Source: Clostridia bacterium (GTDB lineage Bacteria; Bacillota; Clostridia; Christensenellales; Aristaeellaceae). Taken from it: 64,000 nucleotides of DNA. Positions 1-7,432 of the stretch are shown in pieces. The notes under the pieces are model-generated. The model was not told the DNA's origin. It worked only from the letters and a program-made list of their open reading frames with translations, and did no database searches. Position 1 is the stretch's first letter, and every line of letters begins with the position of its first letter. The stretch spans positions 1 to 64,000 of the forward strand of contig JAKSQH010000002.1 in assembly GCA_024404245.1 (NCBI GenBank), written 5' to 3'. The position numbers and the translations under genes are program-made.

Positions 1-19
1 AGCCGAACGGAGGACCAGT

Positions 20-3000
20 ATGAAAAAGTTGCCGGTATTGTTGCTTGCCGCGCTGCTGTGCGCGTTTTTTATGCTTTCGGCAAACGCGGAAAACAGCACG
101 GGATGGTATGAGATTACCGCGGGCAGTTCGCCGTTTCTGTACAGTGATTCGCTGCTGACGGACAGCCCGAACGGGCAGGACGGGGATCTCGCCAAGATTT
201 GCGCGGCGATTTCAGCGGCCGCGTACAGCAGGAGTACAGTAATAAGTGTTTTGAATCAGATGGGATTCGGCAATGTCGTTTCGGACTATACGGAATACTC
301 CTTTTCCGACCCGCATCACGCGGGTTATGCCATCGGTCAGAAGAAAACCGGTGAATATACGATATATTGCATTGCCGTGCGCGGTACGTACGCGGCATAC
401 GAATGGCTCAGCAATGCCATGACGGAAACGGAAAACGGATATCACAGGGGTTATTATCTGGCGGAAAGTGATCTGAAGAGTGATCTGGACAGGCTGATCG
501 CGGCGGACGGTTCCGGCGCGGATAAACGGATCATTCTGCTGACCGGGCACAGCCGGGGTGCCGCGGTTGCCGACATACTGGCCGGGCAGCTCACGACCGC
601 GGGAACGGGCAGGGTATACTGCTATACATTCGCGTGTCCGGCGCTATATTACGGGTCTGCTTCCGCATCCGGGAATATTTATAATTACGTGTTTGGTAAT
701 GATCCCATTCCGCGGGCGATGCCGAAAGCATGGGGATACACGTGCTACGGACAGAATATTGTAATATCGGCAGCCGGCGGGGATGTACTGACAACAGATG
801 AAACGGATGAAATCGTCAGTATGCTGAGCGATGCTGACGGGGATTCAGATATCAGAAGCTTTTTATCCTGCCTGCTGAACTGGGGTATGGCCGGCGGGAA
901 TGAAGCGGATTTTGACACGTTTATGGGGGCAATGCCGGGCATCACCGTATTCGCGGATGTACTCAGAAACGGAATGCCGACAGCGGAGTTGACGGCAAAG
1001 TACGAGCGCATGCTTGATTTCCGGGATGCTCACGCGGAGGAGATATCCGCGCTTTCCGCTGACGGGTGGGATGATTACCGGGACTCGGAAGCGTATCGCG
1101 AAGTGTTTACCCTGTATGATGAATTCGCGGGCAGCAGAATTACGGATGCAGGGATGTTTTTCGATACCGGTTCACGGATCAGCGAACGGTACGCGGCTGC
1201 CGTTGCCGTTGATTCCGTTGCCGGGCTGATCAATTATTTCTTTGATGTGCAGCCGGGCTGCGTGCCCGCGCTCAGGTCCGCTGTGGACAAAACCCGGAAC
1301 GCGCACGGCGTCGCCGGATATCTGAACCGGATGAACCGGACCTATTACGGCTATGAGGGCTGTAAGGGTAAAAATCTGGATAACGCGGAACTGCGGATCA
1401 ATGTGCAGACTGTATCACCGTACTGCTTCAGCAACACGACAGGCAATTTTACGGTTAATACGGGCAATGTGAAGGTGATCGGCGCGTACGCGTTCGCCGG
1501 CAGCAACGGGCTGAAAGGTGTTGTGATCGGCGACAGTACGGAAGTAATATATGAACACGCGTTTGATCAGTGCTGTAATCTGTCAGCCGTTACAATCGGC
1601 GCGAACATCACGGATATAAGTGATTTCGCGTTTAAGGGTTGCACGGCTGTTTCGAGCATTACAATACCGGACAGTGTGAAAAGGATCGGAACCGGCGTGC
1701 TGCAGGGCTGCACCGGGCTTAAGGATATATCCGTGCCTTTTGTCGGTTCAAACCGCGCGGCAAGCGGAAGCGAGGACGCGGTTTTCGGATGGATCTTCGG
1801 CATGTCCGACAGCTTTACTTCAGAGTATCAGAAATACGCAGACGGGGCAGGCTCCTATTACGAGATATCACAATCCATTGATCATGTGAAAATCACGGAA
1901 ACCGCGCAGATTCCGTACGGCGCGTTCTACGGATGCCATATCCGGAATATTGACCTGTGTGACACGGTGGAAAGCATAGGTGATTACGCTTTCTATTACG
2001 CGTATCCGCAGGAAAGTATGCTGGAACGGATCGGTATGCCCGGGAATCTGACCGTGCTCGGCGCTTACGCTTTCTGCAATCAGGCGCGGCTGACGGAAAT
2101 AACGCTGCCGTCCACGTTGAAAAGCATAGGGGAGGAAGCGTTTACGAACTGCGGTCTTACGGATATATCGATCGGGAGCCTTGAGGCATGGCTGAATTGC
2201 AACTATGCGGGTGACGGAAGCCATCCCAATAACGGGACGAACGGAGCACGGCTATATCTGGACGGAACTGAACTGACGGAGATCGTGATTCCGGACGGTG
2301 TGACAGCCATCGGGCGGTGCGCTTTCTCCAACTGTGTCGGCATCGAATCTGTTGTGACCGGCAACAGTGTTACCGGAATCGGTGAATCCGCGTTTGAAAA
2401 CTGCAGCGCCATTGCCGACATAACGATCGGGAAAAATGTGAGAACGATCGGTGGCTACGCGTTCGCGAACTGCAAGGCGGTATCTGCAATCACAATACCT
2501 GACGGCGTGGAAAGAATCGGGAACGGCGCGCTTCAGGGCTGCACAGCGCTGACGGACATATCCGTGCCGTTTGTCGGTTCAAACCGGGACGCGCGCGGTA
2601 CCGAAGACGCGGTTTTCGGCTGGATCTTCGGCATTTCCGACAGCTTTACGGCCGAATATCAGCGATACGCGGACGGAAGAGGCGCTTATTATGAGATTGC
2701 GCAATATGTGGACCGTGTTAAGGTAACGGACACGAAGCAGATTCCGTACGGCGCGTTCTACGGCTGCCATATCGGGACAGTTGACCTGTGTGACGCGACG
2801 GAAAGCATAGGGGATTACGCGTTCTACAACTGTGATACACTGACGGAATGCAGCGTTGCCCCTTCGGTTACCTTTATCGGAGAAAACGCGTTCCCGAAAA
2901 ACATAATGATTCAATGCTATCGCTATACTTTCGCGGACAGTTGGGCGCAGGCGAACGGAAACGGGATCAGGTATGCCGGCTCCGGCTGTGTTCTGACGCT

Positions 3001-3274
3001 TCCGGCCGGTGTGACCCGGATTGATGATGAGGCTTTCAGCGGGATTGACGCTGAACAGGTGATCATACCGGACGGAACAATTCGGATCGGTTCGGGTGCT
3101 TTCTCAAAGTGCGAACATCCGGTTGCCGTTATTCTGCCGGATTCCGTGGAGGAGATCGCGGAGAATGCTTTTGAAGACTGCGCAAATGTTGTATTTGTTT
3201 GTTCTGAGACAAGCTACGCGTATCAATACGCGCAGGAGAAAGGAATCTATGTATACCTGATTACGGAACAATAA
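20..3274 (+). CDS. Secreted lipase-like / BspA-type leucine-rich repeat protein
   Basis: 1084 residues. An N-terminal signal peptide (MKK, hydrophobic core, cut near ANA-EN) implies export. Residues about 60-240 look like a class 3 lipase alpha/beta-hydrolase: nucleophile motif GHSRG with Ser178 and an upstream AVRGT strand. From about residue 480 to the end the protein is BspA/LRR_5-type repeats (units such as IGDYAFYNC, IPDGVERIG). About 110 residues starting near 550 recur almost intact 280 residues later (DNA around 1669-1995 and 2509-2835), an internal duplication. BspA repeats are known in surface adhesins of gut and oral bacteria; lipase activity is inferred from the motif only. The start at 20 follows a GGAGG at 9-13. 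No sortase motif or membrane anchor is evident at the C-terminus, which ends in YLITEQ. Confidence 0.85.
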   Translation: MKKLPVLLLAALLCAFFMLSANAENSTGWYEITAGSSPFLYSDSLLTDSPNGQDGDLAKICAAISAAAYSRSTVISVLNQMGFGNVVSDYTEYSFSDPHHAGYAIGQKKTGEYTIYCIAVRGTYAAYEWLSNAMTETENGYHRGYYLAESDLKSDLDRLIAADGSGADKRIILLTGHSRGAAVADILAGQLTTAGTGRVYCYTFACPALYYGSASASGNIYNYVFGNDPIPRAMPKAWGYTCYGQNIVISAAGGDVLTTDETDEIVSMLSDADGDSDIRSFLSCLLNWGMAGGNEADFDTFMGAMPGITVFADVLRNGMPTAELTAKYERMLDFRDAHAEEISALSADGWDDYRDSEAYREVFTLYDEFAGSRITDAGMFFDTGSRISERYAAAVAVDSVAGLINYFFDVQPGCVPALRSAVDKTRNAHGVAGYLNRMNRTYYGYEGCKGKNLDNAELRINVQTVSPYCFSNTTGNFTVNTGNVKVIGAYAFAGSNGLKGVVIGDSTEVIYEHAFDQCCNLSAVTIGANITDISDFAFKGCTAVSSITIPDSVKRIGTGVLQGCTGLKDISVPFVGSNRAASGSEDAVFGWIFGMSDSFTSEYQKYADGAGSYYEISQSIDHVKITETAQIPYGAFYGCHIRNIDLCDTVESIGDYAFYYAYPQESMLERIGMPGNLTVLGAYAFCNQARLTEITLPSTLKSIGEEAFTNCGLTDISIGSLEAWLNCNYAGDGSHPNNGTNGARLYLDGTELTEIVIPDGVTAIGRCAFSNCVGIESVVTGNSVTGIGESAFENCSAIADITIGKNVRTIGGYAFANCKAVSAITIPDGVERIGNGALQGCTALTDISVPFVGSNRDARGTEDAVFGWIFGISDSFTAEYQRYADGRGAYYEIAQYVDRVKVTDTKQIPYGAFYGCHIGTVDLCDATESIGDYAFYNCDTLTECSVAPSVTFIGENAFPKNIMIQCYRYTFADSWAQANGNGIRYAGSGCVLTLPAGVTRIDDEAFSGIDAEQVIIPDGTIRIGSGAFSKCEHPVAVILPDSVEEIAENAFEDCANVVFVCSETSYAYQYAQEKGIYVYLITEQ

Positions 3275-3324
3275 TGCAGGTAAGAAATTACAGACTGTTG
3301 AACAGTCATTTTGCGTAACGAAAA

Positions 3325-3348
3325 GCTCCGGGGTAAAAACCCCGGAGC
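3325..3348. terminator. Bidirectional intrinsic terminator between lipase/LRR gene and tRNA-Ser
   Basis: A 9-bp stem (GCTCCGGGG with CCCCGGAGC, 3325-3333/3340-3348) and a short A-rich loop. The minus side is followed by CTTTTCG, so it fits best as the terminator of the minus-strand tRNA-Ser unit; the plus side has a weaker T tract. Confidence 0.7.
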
Positions 3349-3360
3349 CTTTGATTTGAG

Positions 3361-3448
3361 CGGAGAAGCCGGGATTTGAACCCGGGCGCGGTTTAACCCG
3401 CCTACTCCCTTAGCAGGGGAGCCCCTTCGGCCACTTGGGTACTTCTCC
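3361..3448 (-). tRNA. tRNA-Ser(GCT)
   Basis: The reverse complement folds as a class II tRNA: acceptor GGAGAAG/CTTCTCC, discriminator G, long variable arm, T-loop GTTCAAATC. The anticodon loop CTGCTAA reads GCT, which decodes AGC/AGU. CCA is not encoded. It lies 29 bp downstream of the second tRNA-Ser and probably shares its transcript. Confidence 0.95.
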
Positions 3449-3477
3449 ATGTCAAGGTATTGAATTGAAGAAACTGG

Positions 3478-3563
3478 CGGAGAGAGAGGGATTCGAACCC
3501 CCGGTGCCTTTCGGCATCACTGGTTTTCAAGACCAGCGCCTTCAACCGCTCGGCCATCTCTCC
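3478..3563 (-). tRNA. tRNA-Ser(TGA)
   Basis: The reverse complement has acceptor GGAGAGA/TCTCTCC, discriminator G, class II variable arm (GATGCCGAAAGGCACC) and T-loop GTTCGAATC. The anticodon loop CTTGAAA gives TGA, decoding UCN codons. No encoded CCA. It is the first gene of a two-tRNA serine unit. Confidence 0.95.
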
Positions 3564-3583
3564 ACAGGTGAACCAGCCGGATT

Positions 3584-3612
3584 ATAGTATCACAGGATGC
3601 GTGAAGAGTCAA
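3584..3612 (-). promoter_or_regulatory. Promoter of the tRNA-Ser pair
   Basis: On the minus strand TTGACT (3607-3612), a 17-bp spacer and TACTAT (3584-3589), preceded by TG to give an extended -10. It lies just upstream of tRNA-Ser(TGA). Confidence 0.7.
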
Positions 3613-3636
3613 GAACAATTTACCGTGATCAAATAA

Positions 3637-3659
3637 TAACGTTAACGGGTAACGTTAAC
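3637..3659. repeat. Tandem TAACGTTAAC decamer between divergent tRNA promoters
   Basis: Two exact copies of the near-palindromic decamer TAACGTTAAC (3637-3646 and 3650-3659) separated by GGG, a 13-bp period. They sit between the minus tRNA-Ser promoter and the plus tRNA-Gln/Glu promoter. This looks like an operator or protein-binding pair; the function is inference. Confidence 0.5.
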
Positions 3660-3685
3660 AAAATCCGATTTCATATAAAAAATGC

Positions 3686-3714
3686 TTGACAAGCGGTTTG
3701 TTCTTTGATAGAAT
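3686..3714 (+). promoter_or_regulatory. Promoter of tRNA-Gln/tRNA-Glu
   Basis: TTGACA (3686-3691), 17-bp spacer, TAGAAT (3709-3714) with an extended TG upstream; about 26 bp before tRNA-Gln. A near-consensus sigma-A type promoter. Confidence 0.8.
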
Positions 3715-3739
3715 ACACCTCGCAGTTGAGAGACTGTGA

Positions 3740-3810
3740 TGGGGAATGGTGTAACGGCAGCACCTACGACTCTGACTCGTATTGTCTAGGTTCGAATCCT
3801 AGTTCCCCAG
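3740..3810 (+). tRNA. tRNA-Gln(CTG)
   Basis: Acceptor TGGGGAA/TTCCCCA with discriminator G, anticodon stem TACGA/TCGTA and loop CTCTGAC giving anticodon CTG, T-loop GTTCGAATC. 71 nt, CCA not encoded. It is followed 5 bp later by tRNA-Glu on the same transcript. Confidence 0.93.
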
Positions 3811-3815
3811 CTCAT

Positions 3816-3888
3816 GCCTCCGTTGTCTAGAGGCCTAGGACGCCGCCCTCTCAAGGCGAAAACACGGGTTCGAATCCCGTCGGAGCTG
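3816..3888 (+). tRNA. tRNA-Glu(CTC)
   Basis: Cloverleaf with anticodon loop CTCTCAA (anticodon CTC), T-arm ACGGG TTCGAAT CCCGT and acceptor GCCTCCG opposite CGGAGCT. Positions 2:71 form a C-C mismatch and 1:72 a G-T pair, so the end of the acceptor stem is weak. No encoded CCA. This reads GAG as a minor isoacceptor. Confidence 0.85.
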
Positions 3889-3895
3889 CTCGGAT

Positions 3896-3918
3896 GACCG
3901 CAGAGAGCGGTCTTTTTT
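3896..3918 (+). terminator. Terminator of the tRNA-Gln/Glu unit
   Basis: GACCGC (3896-3901), 5-nt loop, GCGGTC (3907-3912), then six T residues. Confidence 0.85.
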
Positions 3919-3925
3919 GTTGCAT

Positions 3926-3966
3926 ATAAATACGGCGCGGAACCTGAGAAGGATCCGCGCCGTTTG
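3926..3966 (-). terminator. Terminator of the alpha/beta hydrolase gene
   Basis: A 10-bp stem ACGGCGCGGA (3932-3941) with TCCGCGCCGT (3954-3963), directly beyond the hydrolase stop on the minus strand, followed there by ATTTATAT. Confidence 0.7.
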
Positions 3967-3967
3967 C

Positions 3968-4891
3968 TTAACGCGCGCCCATGCGGCTGAGCGCTGACTT
4001 GATATCCGCGAAGAAATCTTCTTTCCCTGTTTCACGGAACATCTCATGACGTCCGCCCGGATAGAGACGGACGGTAACATCCCGGCAGCCGTTCTTCCTG
4101 AAACCGGATGCCACACGTTCCACGCCCTTGCCCATACCGCCGATGGGATCGTCCGCGCCGGATACAAACAGAACGGGCAGATCCCGCGGTATCACGCGAA
4201 GCTTTTTTTCTTTGGTAAGCCGCCATAATCCGCGGAACATATCCCTGTATCCGGATGTGGTGAACAGGAAGCCGCAGTACGGGTCAGCAATATATCTGTC
4301 AACTTCATCATTAACGGAAGTGAGCCAGTCAAACGGTGTGCGGTTCGGCGCAAACGGTTTGTTCGCGGGAGCGAAACCGACGGCGTTAATAAGCGGGGAA
4401 GGCTTTTTCTTCTGCCCGAAAAGACAGAGCAGATTTGATAGCGCCAGCCCGCTGAGCACAAGCGGCGCGCCGTAATAACCCGTACCGGAAAGAATCACGC
4501 CGGCCAGCCCTTCCGCGTGCTCAGTAAGATAGCACCGGACGACAAATGTACCCATGGAATGACCGAAAATCACATACGGCAGGTCGGGATACTCAAGCTG
4601 CATTTTTGTACGCAACGCGTGAACATCGTCGATCAGACACTGCCAGCCGTTCCTGTCGGCAAAATATCCGCGGATCTTCGCTTTTTCACCGTGGCCGAGG
4701 CATGTGTGACCGACAACAATCCAACCGGCGGAAACAAGCTGATACGCGAAGTTTTCATAACGGTCGATATACTCGCACATGCCGTGCACGAGCTGTACAA
4801 TTCCCTTTACGTTCCCCTCCGGCTTCATGATGACACCGGTGAGTGTGTCGGATGTGACGGATACAAAATCAAAACGGGTAAATCCGGACAT
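3968..4891 (-). CDS. Alpha/beta hydrolase, monoacylglycerol lipase-like (lysophospholipase family)
   Basis: 307 residues from the ATG at 4891, chosen because AAGGGAGGGG sits a few bases before it; an in-frame upstream extension to 4969 would run through the promoter. The fold signature is a serine hydrolase: GHSMG with Ser112, then GADDPIGG supplying the likely acid, then GGRHEMF supplying the catalytic His near the C-terminus. The N-terminal LVHGMCEYIDRYENFA matches the HG-type oxyanion region of the monoglyceride lipase/lysophospholipase family (Hydrolase_4). No signal peptide, so probably cytosolic. Monocistronic with its own promoter and terminator. The substrate cannot be read from the sequence. 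Confidence 0.85.
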   Translation of the reverse strand: MSGFTRFDFVSVTSDTLTGVIMKPEGNVKGIVQLVHGMCEYIDRYENFAYQLVSAGWIVVGHTCLGHGEKAKIRGYFADRNGWQCLIDDVHALRTKMQLEYPDLPYVIFGHSMGTFVVRCYLTEHAEGLAGVILSGTGYYGAPLVLSGLALSNLLCLFGQKKKPSPLINAVGFAPANKPFAPNRTPFDWLTSVNDEVDRYIADPYCGFLFTTSGYRDMFRGLWRLTKEKKLRVIPRDLPVLFVSGADDPIGGMGKGVERVASGFRKNGCRDVTVRLYPGGRHEMFRETGKEDFFADIKSALSRMGAR

Positions 4892-4945
4892 ACAATCCCC
4901 TCCCTTAACAACCTGTATAACTGTTCGCCCGATCCGTTTATCCGT

Positions 4946-4974
4946 ATTATATACCGGGATCCCGATCACGGCAA
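4946..4974 (-). promoter_or_regulatory. Promoter of the hydrolase gene
   Basis: Minus strand TTGCCG (4969-4974), 17-bp spacer, perfect TATAAT (4946-4951), about 55 bp before the ATG. Confidence 0.75.
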
Positions 4975-5009
4975 GATGAAAACTTTACGCCATGTTCACA
5001 AACGCGCCG

Positions 5010-5038
5010 TTGCGAAATCTGCTTTCGTCGGATATAAT
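5010..5038 (+). promoter_or_regulatory. Promoter of the PrsA-like lipoprotein gene
   Basis: TTGCGA (5010-5015), 17-bp spacer, TATAAT (5033-5038), 49 bp before the start codon. Confidence 0.75.
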
Positions 5039-5087
5039 CAATGGACCGGTATTCCGGATGCCTTATACGAAAAGGAGTATTTGATTT

Positions 5088-6647
5088 ATGAAACGTTTGT
5101 TGGCCGCGGCTATGGCAGCCGTATTGCTTTTTGTTATCGCGGGTTGCGCCAAGACAACTGAAACCGTCGCTCCGACTGAAGTTCCCGCCGCGCAGGAAGA
5201 AACTGCCGCAACAGAAGAATCCGCTGCTGAAGCAGCAGTCGCGGAAGAAAAAACCACGGCGGAAGAAACTGCTGCTATCGATGAAACTCCCGCCGAAGAC
5301 GTGCTTCTGGTGACCCTGAACGGTGACGAGATCTATACGAGTGATCTGAATGAGTATGTGAATAATATCCTTTCATATTATTCCAGCTACGGGTACGCTC
5401 TGGATTCTTCGGACGAGACGGTAATGAAGAGCGTACGCGCCATGGCGCTGATGACGGCGCTACAGTATAAGCTGCTTTATCAGAAGGCGGAGGAAACCGG
5501 CATTACCGCCGCGGTTGAGGCTGAACGTGCGGAAATCGAAGAATCTGCCAAAGCGGAATGGGAATCGATTGTCGCCGAGTTCGAAACCGAGATGTACGGT
5601 ATTTCCGATGCATCCACGGAGGAGGAAAAGAGTGAAGCACGGCTGCAGGTGCTTTCGCTGCTTGAGAGCGATTACGGATATACCGAAAGCCTGTATGTCA
5701 GTGAAGCCGTGGACAGCAAGATCATGGAACAGATTCAGGCGGCCATGGCGGAGGGCGTTGAGGTAACCGATGACGAAGTGAAGGCTTCGTTTGAGGAAAA
5801 GGTTGCCGCGGACAAGGAAATGTATGAGAATGACGTATCAACCTATGAGTTCTATACAATGTTCTACGGTCAGGAATCCTACTATATGCCGGAAGGCTAC
5901 CGCGGCATCACACATATCCTGCTGAAGGCGGATGACGCGCTGCTGAGTGACTATACGGACAAGAAGACTGCCTGGGATGAACAGCAGAATGCCGGTTCAA
6001 CCCCCGAAGCGGTTGAAGAAACCGATGATTCCGCGGACGCGGAACCCGCTGAAACCGCGGAGCCTGTAACCGAGGAGCAGGTCGCGGCCGCGAAACAGGC
6101 GGTGTTGGACAGCGTGCAGGACAAAGTTGCGGAGATCATGAGCAAGTTTGAAGCCGGCACCCCGTTTGCGGATCTGATTGCCGAATACGGCGAGGATCCG
6201 GGCATGGAAGACGAGGCCAACCTGACCAACGGATATAACGTGCACAAAGACAGCGTTATGTGGGATCCGGCCTTTACGGAAGGCGCGATGACGCTTGAAA
6301 AAGTCGGCGACATCAGCGCGCCTGTTGTCGGCAGCTACGGCGTGCATATTTTGTACTACCTGCGTGACATTCCGGGCGGAGCCGTTGAGATGACGGATGA
6401 AATCGCGGCCACTGTGCGTGAGGAACTGCAGAGCGTGAAGGAATCCGACTCGATCGACAGTGTACTTAACCAGTGGATGACCGAATCTGAGATTGTTTAC
6501 ACCGATGCCGGAAATGAACTGAAGGCGCTGACGGATGAAATGAGCGCGCAGGACGCGGGCACGGAAGAAGAGGGCACGGAAGACGCGACCGCGGAAGAAA
6601 CGGTTGTTGAAGAAGCGACCGTCGAAGAAGCGGGCACGGAAGAGTAA
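5088..6647 (+). CDS. PrsA/SurA-like peptidyl-prolyl isomerase lipoprotein
   Basis: 519 residues. The signal peptide ends in a lipobox VIAGC with Cys20, so the mature protein should be lipid-anchored outside the membrane. A Glu/Ala-rich linker (about 27-72) is followed by a helical SurA_N-like chaperone region (NGDEIYTSDLNEYV) and a parvulin rotamase domain: RGITHILLKADD opens it, and GSYGVHILYYLRD closes it. The parvulin domain carries an inserted acidic Ala/Pro/Glu stretch around residues 305-335, and the C-terminal 40 residues are Glu/Thr/Ala repeats. It should help fold secreted proteins. RBS AAAAGGAG at 5071-5078. A second, related lipoprotein begins at 63713. Confidence 0.85.
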   Translation: MKRLLAAAMAAVLLFVIAGCAKTTETVAPTEVPAAQEETAATEESAAEAAVAEEKTTAEETAAIDETPAEDVLLVTLNGDEIYTSDLNEYVNNILSYYSSYGYALDSSDETVMKSVRAMALMTALQYKLLYQKAEETGITAAVEAERAEIEESAKAEWESIVAEFETEMYGISDASTEEEKSEARLQVLSLLESDYGYTESLYVSEAVDSKIMEQIQAAMAEGVEVTDDEVKASFEEKVAADKEMYENDVSTYEFYTMFYGQESYYMPEGYRGITHILLKADDALLSDYTDKKTAWDEQQNAGSTPEAVEETDDSADAEPAETAEPVTEEQVAAAKQAVLDSVQDKVAEIMSKFEAGTPFADLIAEYGEDPGMEDEANLTNGYNVHKDSVMWDPAFTEGAMTLEKVGDISAPVVGSYGVHILYYLRDIPGGAVEMTDEIAATVREELQSVKESDSIDSVLNQWMTESEIVYTDAGNELKALTDEMSAQDAGTEEEGTEDATAEETVVEEATVEEAGTEE

Positions 6648-6670
6648 TCAGACATTCGCATCACAGTAAC

Positions 6671-6706
6671 CATAACCGCGGCTGATCACCGCGGTTATGA
6701 TTTTCT
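6671..6706 (+). terminator. Terminator after the PrsA-like gene
   Basis: An 11-bp perfect stem CATAACCGCGG/CCGCGGTTATG (6671-6681/6689-6699), 7-nt loop, then ATTTTCTTT. It lies 15 bp upstream of the mntP RBS. Confidence 0.8.
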
Positions 6707-6723
6707 TTAACGGGGATGATAAA

Positions 6724-7308
6724 ATGGAATGGAATCTGTTGTTCTTTCTGAACTGTGTGCTTTTTGGCGTCGGCCTGGCGATGGACGCGTTTTCGGTCTC
6801 AATGGCCAACGGACTGAATGAACCGGATATGAAGAAAAACAGAATGTGCCTGATCGCGGGCGTATTCTGCGGATTTCAGATTATAATGCCTCTGGCGGGA
6901 TGGGTATGTGTGCATACAATCGCCACTGTCTTTGAAGCGTTCCAGCGGTTTATTCCGTGGATCGCGCTGGCTCTGCTGCTGTTTATCGGCGGAAAAATGC
7001 TGCTGGAAGGAATCAGATATAAAGACGGGGACGGAGAGAAACCCGCCGTGGGCTTTGGCGCGCTGATTGTACAGGGAATTGCCACATCAATCGACGCGCT
7101 TTCCGTAGGCTTTACCATTGCCGGTTATCCGTTTTCCGGAGCACTGGTCGAAAGCCTGATTATCGGCGTTGTTACATTCGCGATCTGTATCGGCGGGCTG
7201 CTGATCGGTCGCCGGTTCGGAACAAAACTGGCAGGGAAGGCGTCGATTCTCGGCGGGGTGATTCTGATTGCCATCGGGCTGGAGATTTTTTTGACCGGAG
7301 TCCTGTGA
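6724..7308 (+). CDS. mntP: Manganese efflux pump MntP
   Basis: 194 residues, six hydrophobic segments. The start at ATG 6724 is preferred: GGGG lies just upstream, whereas the in-frame ATG at 6697 is inside the terminator stem. The two DUF204 repeats are visible: GVGLAMDAFSVSMANG in the first half and GIATSIDALSVGFTIAG in the second, each with the conserved Asp in a membrane helix. MntP exports Mn(II) across the cytoplasmic membrane. No Mn riboswitch (yybP-ykoY type) was recognised in the short leader. Monocistronic, convergent with aspartate kinase. Confidence 0.9.
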   Translation: MEWNLLFFLNCVLFGVGLAMDAFSVSMANGLNEPDMKKNRMCLIAGVFCGFQIIMPLAGWVCVHTIATVFEAFQRFIPWIALALLLFIGGKMLLEGIRYKDGDGEKPAVGFGALIVQGIATSIDALSVGFTIAGYPFSGALVESLIIGVVTFAICIGGLLIGRRFGTKLAGKASILGGVILIAIGLEIFLTGVL

Positions 7309-7390
7309 GGCGCGCGGAGCGTGTCAGGTGACAGGGGTTTCGGCCTGCGGGCCGACCCGGGGGCTTTGCGATCGATAAAGCAAGCAAAAA

Positions 7391-7416
7391 ACGCGGGGCG
7401 ATGCTCCGCGTTTTTT
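7391..7416. terminator. Bidirectional terminator between mntP and aspartate kinase
   Basis: A 9-bp stem ACGCGGGGC/GCTCCGCGT (7391-7399/7403-7411) with a 3-nt loop, preceded by A6 and followed by T6, so it can serve both converging genes. Confidence 0.9.
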
Positions 7417-7432
7417 GCCTGTGTTTAAATTG

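Noticed and set aside
7309..7390. GC-rich stretch after mntP as a small gene or RNA
   Set aside because: No start with RBS and no convincing fold apart from the terminator that follows.
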